Source of the DNA: CBDBES01 sp965204465
GTDB taxonomy: Bacteria; Spirochaetota; Leptospiria; Turneriellales; CBDBES01
Length of the DNA: 64,000 bases
Direction of reading: 5' to 3'
Assembly: GCA_965204465.1 (NCBI GenBank)
Contig: CBDBES010000002.1
Span: forward strand, 992,001 to 1,056,000
The translations under genes and the position numbers were made by a program. The notes beneath the pieces are model-generated. The model searched no databases, had not been told where the DNA came from, and was given only the letters and a program-made list of their open reading frames with translations. Each line of letters begins with the position of its first letter. Position 1 is the first letter of the stretch. Shown here piece by piece: positions 1 through 8,353 of the stretch.

Positions 1-1467
1 AGCCTGAAAATTTTGTTGAACCTCTGATTCACATAATCTATCTATTGCTGAGCCAGAAGGGTCGGAGAAAACCTTTAGGCTGCCTCCAGAATCAAGGCCA
101 TTAAGACCGAACACAAAATTGCCTCCAGTTAAGTCGTCTGAGAGCAGAGTATAATCATACTGTTTTTTACCACTTTCTATACTTGCTGAGTATGGTAATG
201 TGATAGTGGTGTATGCGGGTGAGAGTGTTGTTTTACTCATAACTTCAGACCATCCGCTTGTCCCTGCGGTGTTTGCCGACCTGACCTGAACATCGTAACT
301 AGTATCATTCATAAGACTAGTGATTTCATAAGGACTTATTACATTACTTTGTTCTATAAAGCTACCAGAACCAGCGGTTTCTTTATAGCGAATGTCGTAA
401 CTATCGGCTCCGTTTACCGCAGTCCATGTGACGGTAAGAGACATATCACCACTGGTAACGGAAACCATTGTTGGCGTATCCGGAGTGGTTCCTAGCGGCG
501 TTCCGCTCATAACTTCAGACCATCCGCTTACCCCTGAGGTATTTACTACCCTCACTTGAACATCGTATTCTGTGCCATTCACGAGACCAGTAATGATAGC
601 AGATAGGACTGTTATATTGCTTTGTTCCATAAAACTACCTGAACTACCGGTTTCTCTATAACGAACGTCGTAGCTATTGGCTCCGTCTACCGCAGCCCAT
701 GTGGCTGTAAGAGACATATCACCTCTGGTAACGGAAATTACTGTTGGCGTATCCGGAGGGGCTTCTAGTGGGGTTCCGCTCATAATTTCAGACCATTCAC
801 CTGTACCTGCGGTATTTACTGCCCTGATCTGAACATCGTATTCTACACCATTCACGAGATCAATAATGGTAGCAGATAGGCCTGTTATATTATTCTGTTC
901 CATAAAACTACCAGAACTACCGGTTTCTCTATAACGAACGTCGTAGCTATTGGCTTCGTCTACAGCAGTCCATGTGACGGTAAGAGACATATCACCTCTG
1001 GTAACGGAAATTACTGTCAGTGTACCAAGAAGGGCTTCTAGTGGGGTTCCGCTTATAATTTCAGACCATTCACCTGTACCTGCGGTATTTACTGCCCTGA
1101 TCTGAACATCGTATTCTACACCATTCACGAGATCAATAATGGTAGCAGATAGGCCTGTTATATTATTCTGTTCCATAAAACTACCAGAACTACCGGTTTC
1201 TCTATAACGAACGTCGTAGCTATTGGCTTCGTCTACAGCAGTCCATGTGACGGTAAGAGACATATCGCCTCTGGTAATGGAAGTTACTGTCAGTGTACCT
1301 GAGGGAGCTGTCTGAGTATCTGGGCCTTCTATTAAGTTTCTTATTGCTCCCTCTATTGATTCCTCTGATTTACAAGAACTATGCAAAAAGATCATAATAA
1401 ATATAAATAAAAAAGCAATTGATCTTTTTATTCCTGATTTTAACTGAATATGAGTTTTTTTTACCAT
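1..1467 (-). CDS. Fibronectin type III repeat lipoprotein, partial
   Basis: The reading frame is open from an ATG at 1467 to the window edge, so the C-terminus is missing (489 codons present). The start has a good GGAGG site 8 bases upstream. The N-terminus is a hydrophobic signal ending in L-H-S-S-C, a permissive spirochaetal lipobox, so I infer a lipoprotein exported to the outer membrane. Four FnIII domains of about 90 residues follow, each with a tryptophan in the B strand (V-T-W-T-A-V), a Y-D-V-R-Y strand and a closing S-G-T-P-L linker. Beyond them, at positions 1-230, a different domain begins that I do not recognise. The gene starts 21 bases after the sulfatase stop, so the two are probably co-transcribed. 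Role inferred: adhesin or carbohydrate-presenting surface protein; no enzyme motif is visible in the part present. Confidence 0.8.
   Translation of the reverse strand, partial: MVKKTHIQLKSGIKRSIAFLFIFIMIFLHSSCKSEESIEGAIRNLIEGPDTQTAPSGTLTVTSITRGDMSLTVTWTAVDEANSYDVRYRETGSSGSFMEQNNITGLSATIIDLVNGVEYDVQIRAVNTAGTGEWSEIISGTPLEALLGTLTVISVTRGDMSLTVTWTAVDEANSYDVRYRETGSSGSFMEQNNITGLSATIIDLVNGVEYDVQIRAVNTAGTGEWSEIMSGTPLEAPPDTPTVISVTRGDMSLTATWAAVDGANSYDVRYRETGSSGSFMEQSNITVLSAIITGLVNGTEYDVQVRVVNTSGVSGWSEVMSGTPLGTTPDTPTMVSVTSGDMSLTVTWTAVNGADSYDIRYKETAGSGSFIEQSNVISPYEITSLMNDTSYDVQVRSANTAGTSGWSEVMSKTTLSPAYTTITLPYSASIESGKKQYDYTLLSDDLTGGNFVFGLNGLDSGGSLKVFSDPSGSAIDRLCESEVQQNFQA
766..1305 (-). repeat. Two near-identical 270-bp FnIII-coding units
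   Basis: The blocks at about 766-1035 and 1036-1305 are almost identical at the DNA level over most of their 270 bases (90 codons). The neighbouring units at 226-765 are the same module but more diverged. This points to recent tandem duplication or gene conversion inside the FnIII lipoprotein. Confidence 0.85.
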
Positions 1468-1488
1468 TTTATTTAAACCTCCGATCTT

Positions 1489-3348
1489 CTAGCGTTCATC
1501 ATAAGCTACAGCATCCGTGTCTCTTTCTTGTGTTATAGACCAAACATGCTGCTGTCTAGTCCAACCTAGACTAAATAGCTCAGAAGGAACAGAATAAAAC
1601 GCACGCAACTCTTGTAGTTTAGCTTTTAATTCTGCTATTTTATTTTCATTTCCTGTTTGACCATAAAGATCATTTAATTCGTTGGGATCATTAACCAGGT
1701 CAAACAATTCCCAATCAGAGATTCTTCCTCTTAATGTTTCTCCTCCTGCTGTCACAGTGTCTTCTGCGAACCCTTTAATAGTAAAAAAGTGTATCAGTTT
1801 ATGCGTTTTTGTACGAATACCATAATGTCCTTCAATACGATGTATTTGAGGGAATTCAAAATATTGGTAATAAATGGCTTCTCTCCAATCAGCGGGCGTA
1901 TTCCCCTTTAAGAGAGGAACAAGACTTGCACCTTGCATACTAGCTGGGACAGATATGCCTGCCATGTCTATAAGAGTTGGTGCAATATCAAGATTCATAA
2001 CTAAGTCGTTATTTTGGCTACCAGCGATCGTTTTGCCTGGCCATTTTATGATCAAAGGTGTTCGCAGAGACTCTTCATACATCCAACGTTTATCAAACCA
2101 TCCATGTTCCCCTAAGTAAAAACCCTGGTCGGAAATGTATACTACAATGGTATTTTCATGAATATCAAGCGTTTGGAGATGACCAACGAGATCTCCAATA
2201 TAGCTATCTAATACATTAACATTTCGTAAATATTCTCTTATATAGCGACTATAGAGCCACTTAGATCTGTCCGCACCACGTCCCCTTGGAAGGGGATTTG
2301 CTGTATTCATTCTATTGTATGCTTCATTCCAACCAGTGGGGTTGTCAGCAGCTTTTAGATTCATGCCAGGTTGTCCAGCTACGCTAATTCTGGCTGTTGG
2401 ATTATTCAGGTTTACCTTGATATCTATTTCACCAAGGTGGCTATTGTTTACATCGTTATTTATACCACTAAGTTGGCTGGGGCCTACTCTCGCACCATTT
2501 GCATGGAGTTGCCTGTATGCGGCATAGCGAGTAGCATAATCATCAAAAAAAGTAGAGGGGAGGGGTATTTCTGCATCCGAAACATCGTCATAGTCATAAA
2601 TGTTTAGCTTATCCGTAGGAACTCCCCAAGAGCGATGCGTTGCTTTATACTGTGTCAATAATAAAAATGGTTTTCTGGTAGCTTCCGGCTGATTTGACCA
2701 AGTCGTTAACCAGTCTTTCGCTTCATTCGTAATCGCCTCTGTTACATAGCCGCTTTTTGTAGTACCACCACTAAAAACATTAGAGTCACTACTCACTGTC
2801 AGACAATTATTAAATGTGGTGTTGAAATACCACCCCTGACCCTGGCCCTGGCTTAAATACCGGCAATAATCAAAGCCCCTGGGAACCGATTTGATATGCC
2901 ATTTGCCTACTAACGCTGTTGTATAATTATTATCTTGAAAGACCTCAGGGAATGTTTTTACTTTGCCATAGTGTAGCCTTTGCGCATCGTTTCTTGGGAC
3001 TCCATTGATATGACCATATTGACCACTTAATATGGCAGCTCGACTAGGGGCACAAATAGAGTTTGCAACAAATGCATTTTGGAAAAGCATACCCCCATTT
3101 GCGAGAGCATCAAGGTTAGGAGTACTATGAAAAGCACTAAAGAAATCAGAATATTTAGAGATCGACTTATTCGCATGGTCATCTGTAAGTATGAATAGAA
3201 CATTTGGTCTGGCTTCTGAGTTCATACCCCAGGCTCCCATTGTCGCTAATTTATTTGAAAAAAGGCCAAGCTGGTTAGGAGAGCATCCTCCTAAAACAAA
3301 TGCTAGCAATAGCATCACAAGTCCATGACTTTTAAGATTGTTTTTCAT
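1489..3348 (-). CDS. Type I sulfatase lipoprotein
   Basis: 619 residues of the alkaline-phosphatase/sulfatase superfamily. The lipobox L-G-G-C gives a lipidated Cys22. The metal-binding start R-P-N-V-L-F-I-L-T-D-D is at about 47-57, and the sulfatase signature C-A-P-S-R is at 99-103, where Cys99 would be converted to formylglycine. G-K-W-H follows at about 150, and the second metal site (S-D-Q-G-F-Y-L-G-E-H-G) lies in the middle. Known role of the family: hydrolysis of sulfate esters or N-sulfates on glycans; the substrate cannot be read from the sequence. A strong GGGGG ribosome site precedes the ATG. The FnIII lipoprotein follows 21 bases downstream in the same orientation, suggesting a small surface operon for sulfated polysaccharides. 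The formylglycine-generating or anSME maturase is not in this window. Confidence 0.92.
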   Translation of the reverse strand: MKNNLKSHGLVMLLLAFVLGGCSPNQLGLFSNKLATMGAWGMNSEARPNVLFILTDDHANKSISKYSDFFSAFHSTPNLDALANGGMLFQNAFVANSICAPSRAAILSGQYGHINGVPRNDAQRLHYGKVKTFPEVFQDNNYTTALVGKWHIKSVPRGFDYCRYLSQGQGQGWYFNTTFNNCLTVSSDSNVFSGGTTKSGYVTEAITNEAKDWLTTWSNQPEATRKPFLLLTQYKATHRSWGVPTDKLNIYDYDDVSDAEIPLPSTFFDDYATRYAAYRQLHANGARVGPSQLSGINNDVNNSHLGEIDIKVNLNNPTARISVAGQPGMNLKAADNPTGWNEAYNRMNTANPLPRGRGADRSKWLYSRYIREYLRNVNVLDSYIGDLVGHLQTLDIHENTIVVYISDQGFYLGEHGWFDKRWMYEESLRTPLIIKWPGKTIAGSQNNDLVMNLDIAPTLIDMAGISVPASMQGASLVPLLKGNTPADWREAIYYQYFEFPQIHRIEGHYGIRTKTHKLIHFFTIKGFAEDTVTAGGETLRGRISDWELFDLVNDPNELNDLYGQTGNENKIAELKAKLQELRAFYSVPSELFSLGWTRQQHVWSITQERDTDAVAYDER

Positions 3349-3430
3349 TTTTGTACCCCCTTGAATTTTAGTGAAGAGACATTAAAAAAACCAAAAATCT
3401 TATATATCTCCAGCTAATACCATCCAAAAG

Positions 3431-3664
3431 TCATAAGTATCTTGTCAAGTCTTTTTTAAAAAAATTGTAGAAACCAATGCCGTTAGGCTGTACTTTGTAC
3501 ACATATCTTACACACAAAGAAGCTATTTTAGTCATTCTATTCCGATAGAATCTTTGATATGGCGTCAAGTTACTTAATGAAGAGTGCGGGCGGATCTTAT
3601 TATACCAAGTCACAAAGTTATCTACAATAGTCTGAATCTCAATAGTACTCATTCCAGACACCAT
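3431..3664 (-). pseudogene. IS3-family transposase C-terminal fragment
   Basis: Only the end of the integrase core remains. The W-Y-N-x-I-R-P-H-S-S-L motif and L-T-P-Y-Q-R-F are typical of the IS3-group rve domain C-terminus. The upstream catalytic D, D residues and orfA are absent. The last residues run into the dispersed IS-end repeat (K-V-Q-P-N-G-I-G-F-Y). A second copy lies at 28475-28671. The remnant is flanked by inverted ends: TTGTAGAAACCAATGCC at 3465 and TTGGTTATTGTAA at 3673, suggesting an internally deleted element of about 220 bp. Confidence 0.85.
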
Positions 3665-4004
3665 GTTTTTTATTGGTTATTGTAAAAAATAATTAGCAGC
3701 CTTATTTATGGGGTAAGCTCATATATTATAAAAAATATGTTGCCTTATAGCTGTAAATAGAAAGAATGCTTATAGGGGGTAGAACTTAAATTCAGAGTTT
3801 CCGTATCAAAAGGTTTGAATCTGAGAATAGTTCTGCTAAGTATTTTTATACTTTACAAAATATTTTTTATGAATATTCCAGAAGAAGAATGATCAATGAA
3901 AAAAGTTCATTTTCTAAAAAGAAATTTAAGGGTATATCTTTATCCAAGGATAGATTATTTTTGGAAAAAGCTTTTATTTTCGAGCCCGATTAAATAGTAA
4001 GAAT
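3665..4004. other. Gene-poor spacer with IS ends
   Basis: Contains the outer end of the IS3 remnant (TTGGTTATTGTAA, 3673-3685) and a TTTATGGGGTAAGCTCA motif at 3705-3721. That motif recurs at 15522-15537 and, reversed, at 7778-7790, where it looks like an IS3-family terminus. From 3790 to 3993 one plus frame stays open without a good start codon; its only ATG, at 3888, would give about 34 lysine-rich residues, so it may be gene debris. No thiamine-type riboswitch is recognisable before thiS. Confidence 0.5.
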
Positions 4005-4205
4005 ATGCAAGTAAATGGAGAAAAAGTTTCGGTCCATGACCTAAAAAAAGCTACCTTGATTTCTCTTCTGGATTATTTTAATCTTTTAGACAGAAGAGTT
4101 GCCATTGAGCATAATGGAGAAATCATAAAACACGAAGACTATAATAAAGTACTTCTAAAAGAAGAAGATAAAGTAGAAATCATCCATTTTGTAGGGGGAG
4201 GGTGA
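4005..4205 (+). CDS. thiS: ThiS-type sulfur carrier protein
   Basis: 66 residues with the beta-grasp layout of ThiS/MoaD: M-Q-V-N-G-E at the start, a central L-x-x-L-L-D-Y helix, A-I-E-H-N-G-E-I-I, and the diagnostic ending H-F-V-G-G-G. The C-terminal Gly-Gly is adenylated and then carries a thiocarboxylate that supplies sulfur for the thiamine thiazole ring. Length matches the family. No thiF, thiG or thiH lies nearby, so the gene is solitary here, and its partner enzymes must be elsewhere or it serves another sulfur transfer. The ribosome site is weak. It converges with the flaA gene, leaving 27 bases between. Confidence 0.85.
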   Translation: MQVNGEKVSVHDLKKATLISLLDYFNLLDRRVAIEHNGEIIKHEDYNKVLLKEEDKVEIIHFVGGG

Positions 4206-4232
4206 CCTACTTATTTTTAGAAGAAAAACAAT

Positions 4233-5072
4233 TTAGTTTGTTTTATCTGCATGATTGTTCTTTAATGTTCTATAGTATTTACTTATTTTATCTTTCTTGG
4301 CTTTATCTTCTTCATCGTAATTTAATTCAAGACCATCAAAGTAAATATCATATAGCTTAGTTAAAATTTTTAGACTGTCAAAGAATAGAATAACTTCTTC
4401 CTGCATTGCTGTTTTTTCTGCCCGGATAACAAATTTTCTAAAAATAAGAGTTCTATCTTGAGGATAAGAGTCAATGTTTTGAGAAATCCATGGTGGTATT
4501 TTAACATTTAATGCTCTCCATCCAATGAAATCCAAAGAACCCATCTTAAGAACATGTACATTGTTTTTCCAATCTTGCACCCAACACTCCATTGTATATG
4601 GTTTTGCTCTTCCCATTACCCAAACACTGATAGCCTGTACTTCACCTGGCAATTCAACACCCCTTATATTAATAAATCTTGGCCTGTTTTGTTCATCCAG
4701 CTGTCCTAATGGTTTTCTAACGACTCCAGGGGGTATTAGTTCTACTTTGTTACTTCCCAGATACGCGAATTCAAATTTTACACCCATTGAATTTTGATTT
4801 TTTATATTAAAGCCTAAATTTAAGGGTCTTCCAGAAACAATATTAGTTGCTATAGAACCATTCGGTGCACCTGGGTAACTTATTCCTTCCCAAGGAGTTG
4901 TTTCCCATCCTTCTATAATAAGTGATTTTGCCTCAATAGCATCCACATCATTTTTATTTGGATTTTGAAGTTTGCTTCTACGATTTTGATTGGCGAATAA
5001 TTCTATAGTTATAATTCCCGTAATTGTAACGATGGAACTGATCATAACTAATTTTTTGATTTTGTGATTCAT
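4233..5072 (-). CDS. flaA: FlaA flagellar filament sheath protein (copy 1)
   Basis: 279 residues, with an N-terminal hydrophobic export signal of about 30 residues. The body carries the FlaA features of spirochaetes: V-Q-A-I-S-V-W-V-M-G-R, Y-T-M-E-C-W-V-Q-D, a G-S-L-D-F-I-G-W-R strand and I-P-P-W-I-S-Q. FlaA forms the sheath around the periplasmic flagellar filament. A strong AAGGAGG site precedes the ATG. It follows the second flaA gene by 29 bases on the same strand, the arrangement known from Leptospira flaA2-flaA1. The lysine-rich hydrophilic tail after about residue 255 is extra. I cannot say which of the two corresponds to FlaA1 or FlaA2. Confidence 0.88.
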   Translation of the reverse strand: MNHKIKKLVMISSIVTITGIITIELFANQNRRSKLQNPNKNDVDAIEAKSLIIEGWETTPWEGISYPGAPNGSIATNIVSGRPLNLGFNIKNQNSMGVKFEFAYLGSNKVELIPPGVVRKPLGQLDEQNRPRFINIRGVELPGEVQAISVWVMGRAKPYTMECWVQDWKNNVHVLKMGSLDFIGWRALNVKIPPWISQNIDSYPQDRTLIFRKFVIRAEKTAMQEEVILFFDSLKILTKLYDIYFDGLELNYDEEDKAKKDKISKYYRTLKNNHADKTN

Positions 5073-5101
5073 TTCAATCCTCCTTGTTTTTTATTTCTTT
5101 A

Positions 5102-5848
5102 TTACCATAAATCTCTTATCTGGCTTCCTGGATATTCATCTAAAGCCTTGTCTACTCTCATGACTAATTGATCTATATAAAAATAAAATGTTCCTTGTGG
5201 TTCATAATGGTTTGATTCTACAAAAAGAGATACGAATCTTAAGTTCCGGTCAAATAAAGAGAAACGGATGCTTTGGGGCATCCAACCGGGTATGGTCGCC
5301 ACCAGTTTTCTCCAACCAAAAAAGTTTAGACTACCAAATTTAATCTTATGTATTTTGCCTTTATAATCGCGTAATTTGACATATAGAGTGTGTCTATAAT
5401 TACGACCCAAGACCCATATTGATAATTGTTTAGCAATACCTTTGATCTTATATTCATGAGGAGGTTTAATTTCTACCCGATCAAAGCCCCTGTCCTTAAA
5501 GTAAGTTTTAACTCCCATGACATAATTTTGATCTGGTATGAATAAATTTCTTTCTTCCTGTGTAATATTGGTGGGGTCATAAATATCTTGTATTGGACCA
5601 ATCTGGACTTTTTTCTGGATTTTTGTATCTCCCAATGGGCTTGTAGCAAAGGCTCTCCAATCTTCGGCATTATCAAAATTATTTAATACCAGATCAACAT
5701 GATTTACTCTTGTTATATTGACAACTGGTGCATTCTGTTGATTGGGAGCTTGGCCTTGATTTGTATCCTGTGAATAGAGGGAGGATACTAAAAAAATAAT
5801 TACCAAGCTAATAATTATCGTTTTCTTTTGGTTTTTCAGTAATAACAT
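5102..5848 (-). CDS. flaA: FlaA flagellar filament sheath protein (copy 2)
   Basis: 248 residues when started at the ATG at 5848, which has an AAGGAGAA ribosome site 4 bases away and begins directly with a signal peptide (I-I-I-S-L-V-I-I-F-L-V-S-S-L-Y-S). An in-frame ATG at 5899 would add 17 hydrophilic residues before the signal and is unlikely. The core matches copy 1: L-S-I-W-V-L-G-R-N-Y, K-F-G-S-L-N-F-F-G-W-R-K-L and I-P-G-W-M-P-Q-S. Role: periplasmic flagellar sheath. A PUR-type gene lies 119 bases upstream, possibly in the same transcript. Confidence 0.88.
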   Translation of the reverse strand: MLLLKNQKKTIIISLVIIFLVSSLYSQDTNQGQAPNQQNAPVVNITRVNHVDLVLNNFDNAEDWRAFATSPLGDTKIQKKVQIGPIQDIYDPTNITQEERNLFIPDQNYVMGVKTYFKDRGFDRVEIKPPHEYKIKGIAKQLSIWVLGRNYRHTLYVKLRDYKGKIHKIKFGSLNFFGWRKLVATIPGWMPQSIRFSLFDRNLRFVSLFVESNHYEPQGTFYFYIDQLVMRVDKALDEYPGSQIRDLW

Positions 5849-5967
5849 AGACTTCTCCTTATCAAAAAATTTATGATATAGAATATTTTGATTACTCATT
5901 TAATTCTTAAATTCATTATTGGCATAGATGGATCAAATATTCCCATATAAAATTCATATCGGATTCT

Positions 5968-6177
5968 TTAATTATTTTCTTGACTTATTAGATGCTTAAT
6001 TTTTTCAAAAGAATTTATCATATCATCTATACCTTCAGAAGGAACATAAATGCATGTTTTTTTCTGGTTTGAAAATTCTGATACCTTCATGTAGTAGCCT
6101 GCATTATTCTTTTTTAAATCAATAATAAACATCTTACTTTGTGTTTGAATTCTATCTGTATATAATTCTTCATTCAT
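5968..6177 (-). CDS. PUR-alpha-like DNA/RNA-binding protein
   Basis: 69 residues from the ATG at 6177, which has a GGGAG site 9 bases upstream; an ATG at 6216 would add 13 residues but has no such site. The protein shows the PUR-repeat pattern: F-I-I-D-L-K-x-N-x-x-G-Y-Y-M-K-V-S-E, then a basic K-K-T-C-I-Y-V-P strand and a C-terminal helix. One such repeat is normal for the bacterial PUR family (Borrelia BpuR, Bacteroidetes DUF3276), which binds single-stranded nucleic acid and can act as a regulator. Its place directly before the flaA pair suggests, without proving, that it influences expression of these abundant proteins. Confidence 0.72.
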   Translation of the reverse strand: MNEELYTDRIQTQSKMFIIDLKKNNAGYYMKVSEFSNQKKTCIYVPSEGIDDMINSFEKIKHLISQENN

Positions 6178-6253
6178 TCTAACTACTCCCTTTTTTTTAG
6201 CTATGCTGTCAATCATTTTTTAATGTTTTCAATTAGAATATTTTTGAGGGAAA

Positions 6254-6437
6254 GAGCCTGTGCCTCAACACAGAAGAATAATTTACTACATTGTAATCTA
6301 TATCGTATTTTTTGTTCCCGAAGGTTTTTTGATATTTTTTCTCGAAAATACGAAATAATTTCCTAATTTCCTGATCTATACAAGCTGTTCCCGTATCATT
6401 TTGCTAAAATTGAAGGTTATTGCAGCGATTTTTACCT
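6254..6437 (-). repeat. IS1182-like terminal fragment, copy A
   Basis: 184 bases nearly identical to 55655-55838. The left edge is GAGCCTGTGCCTCAAC. Read on the minus strand, the inner side ends a transposase (K-I-A-A-I-T-F-N-F-S-K-M), like the C-terminus of IS1182-type enzymes. The fragment occupies most of the space between the PUR gene and the gene at 6524. Confidence 0.8.
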
Positions 6438-6523
6438 TTGCAGTACAACATTCTTTACGCACAGTACAAATACATATAAAAACAATTGACAATGTGAAAT
6501 TTATGCTATTTTTGACCTATATC

Positions 6524-7243
6524 ATGAAATATTCTATTTGTTTTATACTTCACTTTCTTGTATTTTTTAGCATCATCCCTACTGGTTATTCTAGCGAACC
6601 TTCCTCTATTGTAGGCTTTGCCTATGGTATTAAAAGCGGAAAACTCTTGTATAAAGAAATACGCAGTAAATTTTGGGAAAATAAAAGTCACTTACCCACC
6701 TTCATAACCTATAAAAACCCCCAGGGCAAGACATTTGCAGTTAAAAAACTCAACTATGAAAGTAATACAATTGCTCCCAATTATGAAATAATAGACTATA
6801 GAAATGGTTATACAGAAGGCTTTAAAAAAACTTTGGAGAATAAATACCTTTTATATTATAAAGAAAAAAAAGGGGATGATCTCCAAAAGAAAGAGATAAA
6901 AAAGGTAAACAATATGATTGCCGATGCTGGTTTTAATCATTTCATCATGAAGAACTGGGATAAGCTACTTAAAGGCGAAACAATATATTGTAATTTTGTG
7001 GCTCCCTCTGAGTTAGACACATATCGTTTCAAAATATTCAAAATTAAGGAAAGTGTTTATAATGGTATACCAGTAGTTACAGTGCGTACTCAAATCAGCA
7101 ATCTATTATTCCGCTTATTTGTGGACAATAATGATACTACTTATACAAAAAATACTGTAGAAGTTGTAGCATACGAAGGAACATCAAACATATTGAATTC
7201 TGAGGGAAAAAGACTTCATATACGAATGAAATTTTCTGATTAG
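6524..7243 (+). CDS. Exported protein of unknown function
   Basis: 239 residues when started at the ATG at 6524, which begins a clear signal peptide (hydrophobic stretch then T-G-Y-S-S). The frame is open further upstream to 6401, but that part lies partly in the IS fragment and would bury the signal. I do not recognise the family. The mature part is lysine-rich, mixed alpha/beta, with one cysteine and no repeats. Its wording (Y-E-I-I-D-Y-R-N-G-Y, then V-V-T-V-R-T-Q-I-S-N near the end) resembles periplasmic DUF3108-like beta-rich proteins only loosely. It converges with the lipocalin-like gene, with an AAAAATTAATTTTT palindrome between them at 7248-7261. Confidence 0.6.
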   Translation: MKYSICFILHFLVFFSIIPTGYSSEPSSIVGFAYGIKSGKLLYKEIRSKFWENKSHLPTFITYKNPQGKTFAVKKLNYESNTIAPNYEIIDYRNGYTEGFKKTLENKYLLYYKEKKGDDLQKKEIKKVNNMIADAGFNHFIMKNWDKLLKGETIYCNFVAPSELDTYRFKIFKIKESVYNGIPVVTVRTQISNLLFRLFVDNNDTTYTKNTVEVVAYEGTSNILNSEGKRLHIRMKFSD

Positions 7244-7273
7244 GCTAAAAAATTAATTTTTCAATACTATATA

Positions 7274-7750
7274 TTAATCTTGCTTAACAAAAGTCAATTT
7301 AGCTTTAATGTCTATGGCAGACAGTATCTCAGAAATTCTTTTTTTCGTAGCAGAGTCGAGTATTTTGTTGCGGGAGATTACATCATAACCTTTTGGAGTA
7401 AATAATGTTTTTTCAAAGTAAATAACCGCCCAATTTTCATTTTCTGATATATATAGAACTTCCCAATGGCTTTTCAGTATGCTTAATATTCCCTGTCCTC
7501 TCCAGATAAATTTTCTATTACTACTGTGATCCAGCGGTGTATCAAAGCCCAAAATCGTTTTTTGTTTGTTATTTTTCTGATATATCACCCTATCTTCGAG
7601 TATTTGTATTCCTTTTTTTTGTTTTATTGAGTAATTAAGCGTAGGATTTGTTTTATCTCCTTTTAACCACATGGGAAAATCAGTCATATGGATATACCAC
7701 GTGCCTTCTAAAGAAAGTAAAGAAAGTTGTTTCTTTTGGTCAAAACTCAT
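7274..7750 (-). CDS. Lipocalin-like small protein
   Basis: 158 residues without a signal peptide. The start L-E-G-T-W-Y is the usual first-strand motif of lipocalins, and the repeated short strands (F-I-W-R-G-Q-G-I-L, W-E-V-L-Y-I-S, W-A-V-I-Y-F-E-K-T-L) fit an eight-stranded barrel. It ends with one helix. Bacterial proteins of this type are described as lipocalin-family but have no assigned ligand. The gene stands alone between a convergent unknown gene and IS debris. Family assignment is from motif appearance only. Confidence 0.55.
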   Translation of the reverse strand: MSFDQKKQLSLLSLEGTWYIHMTDFPMWLKGDKTNPTLNYSIKQKKGIQILEDRVIYQKNNKQKTILGFDTPLDHSSNRKFIWRGQGILSILKSHWEVLYISENENWAVIYFEKTLFTPKGYDVISRNKILDSATKKRISEILSAIDIKAKLTFVKQD

Positions 7751-7777
7751 AAAAAAAAATCTTATTATAGCACACTT

Positions 7778-7802
7778 TGAGCTTACCCCCTAAAGTGGAC
7801 AC
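7778..7802. mobile_element. IS3-family terminus (solo end)
   Basis: TGAGCTTACCCCC followed by TAAAGTGGACAC has the form of an IS3-group terminal inverted repeat. No transposase is attached. The GGGGTAAGCTCA part recurs at 3709-3721, and a close form (GGAGTAAGCTCA) at 15526-15537. A T-rich tract follows to 7834. Confidence 0.6.
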
Positions 7803-7838
7803 TCTTTTTTTTATTTTTTTTCTTATTTTTTTTTCATA

Positions 7839-8204
7839 ATGTTTATTGATGAGCTTGAAAGCCTTCAAGCCAGGAAGAAAGAGGTAGAAGAAGAGATCAA
7901 ACTTATCGGTTTTCAATTCTATAAAGAAGTAGAAATTCTTACCAGTGCGAAAGGGATCAGTGTTCTCTCTGCTTTAGCCATCATGGCAGATATTTGTGAT
8001 ATGAAGAGATTTCCCAACAAAAAACACCTTTGCTCATATTTAAGGAGTGCGCCTGCTGTTGAAAGCTCTAATGAGATCACCAAAATTAAAAAAACGAATA
8101 AGTTTTCAAGGAAATTGGCTATGGAGTTTATTACACAGTCCATTGTGCATATCAAAAAAGCAAATCCTGGACTTAATAAGTGTTATACTAAAAAAACACA
8201 ATAA
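7839..8204 (+). pseudogene. IS110-family transposase C-terminal fragment
   Basis: 121 residues matching the Transposase_20 part of IS110/IS116 enzymes: a coiled coil (L-E-S-L-Q-A-R-K-K-E-V-E-E-E), the S-A-K-G-I-S-V-L-S-A-L-A-I-M helix-hairpin-helix, and F-P-N-K-K-H-L-C-S-Y-L-R-S. The N-terminal DEDD catalytic part is missing and the C-terminus loses frame near 8180, so it is dead. Debris without recognisable coding continues to about 8340. Confidence 0.8.
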
Positions 8205-8353
8205 GGGTAGTAAAGGCAAAATAAGAAGAGGAGGTAACAAAGTTGACACCATCATAGATGCACAGCCTCTAATAAGCTGCTTCCTTTTTTTTAAAATAAA
8301 CGAATCACATAAAGCTGGTTTTATTTTAATTTATATTATCGTCGAAAAGTATC

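Noticed and set aside
3770..4004. TPP riboswitch before thiS
   Set aside because: A CTGAGA occurs at 3821, but the other conserved parts of the aptamer are absent and the gene seems to have only a weak leader.
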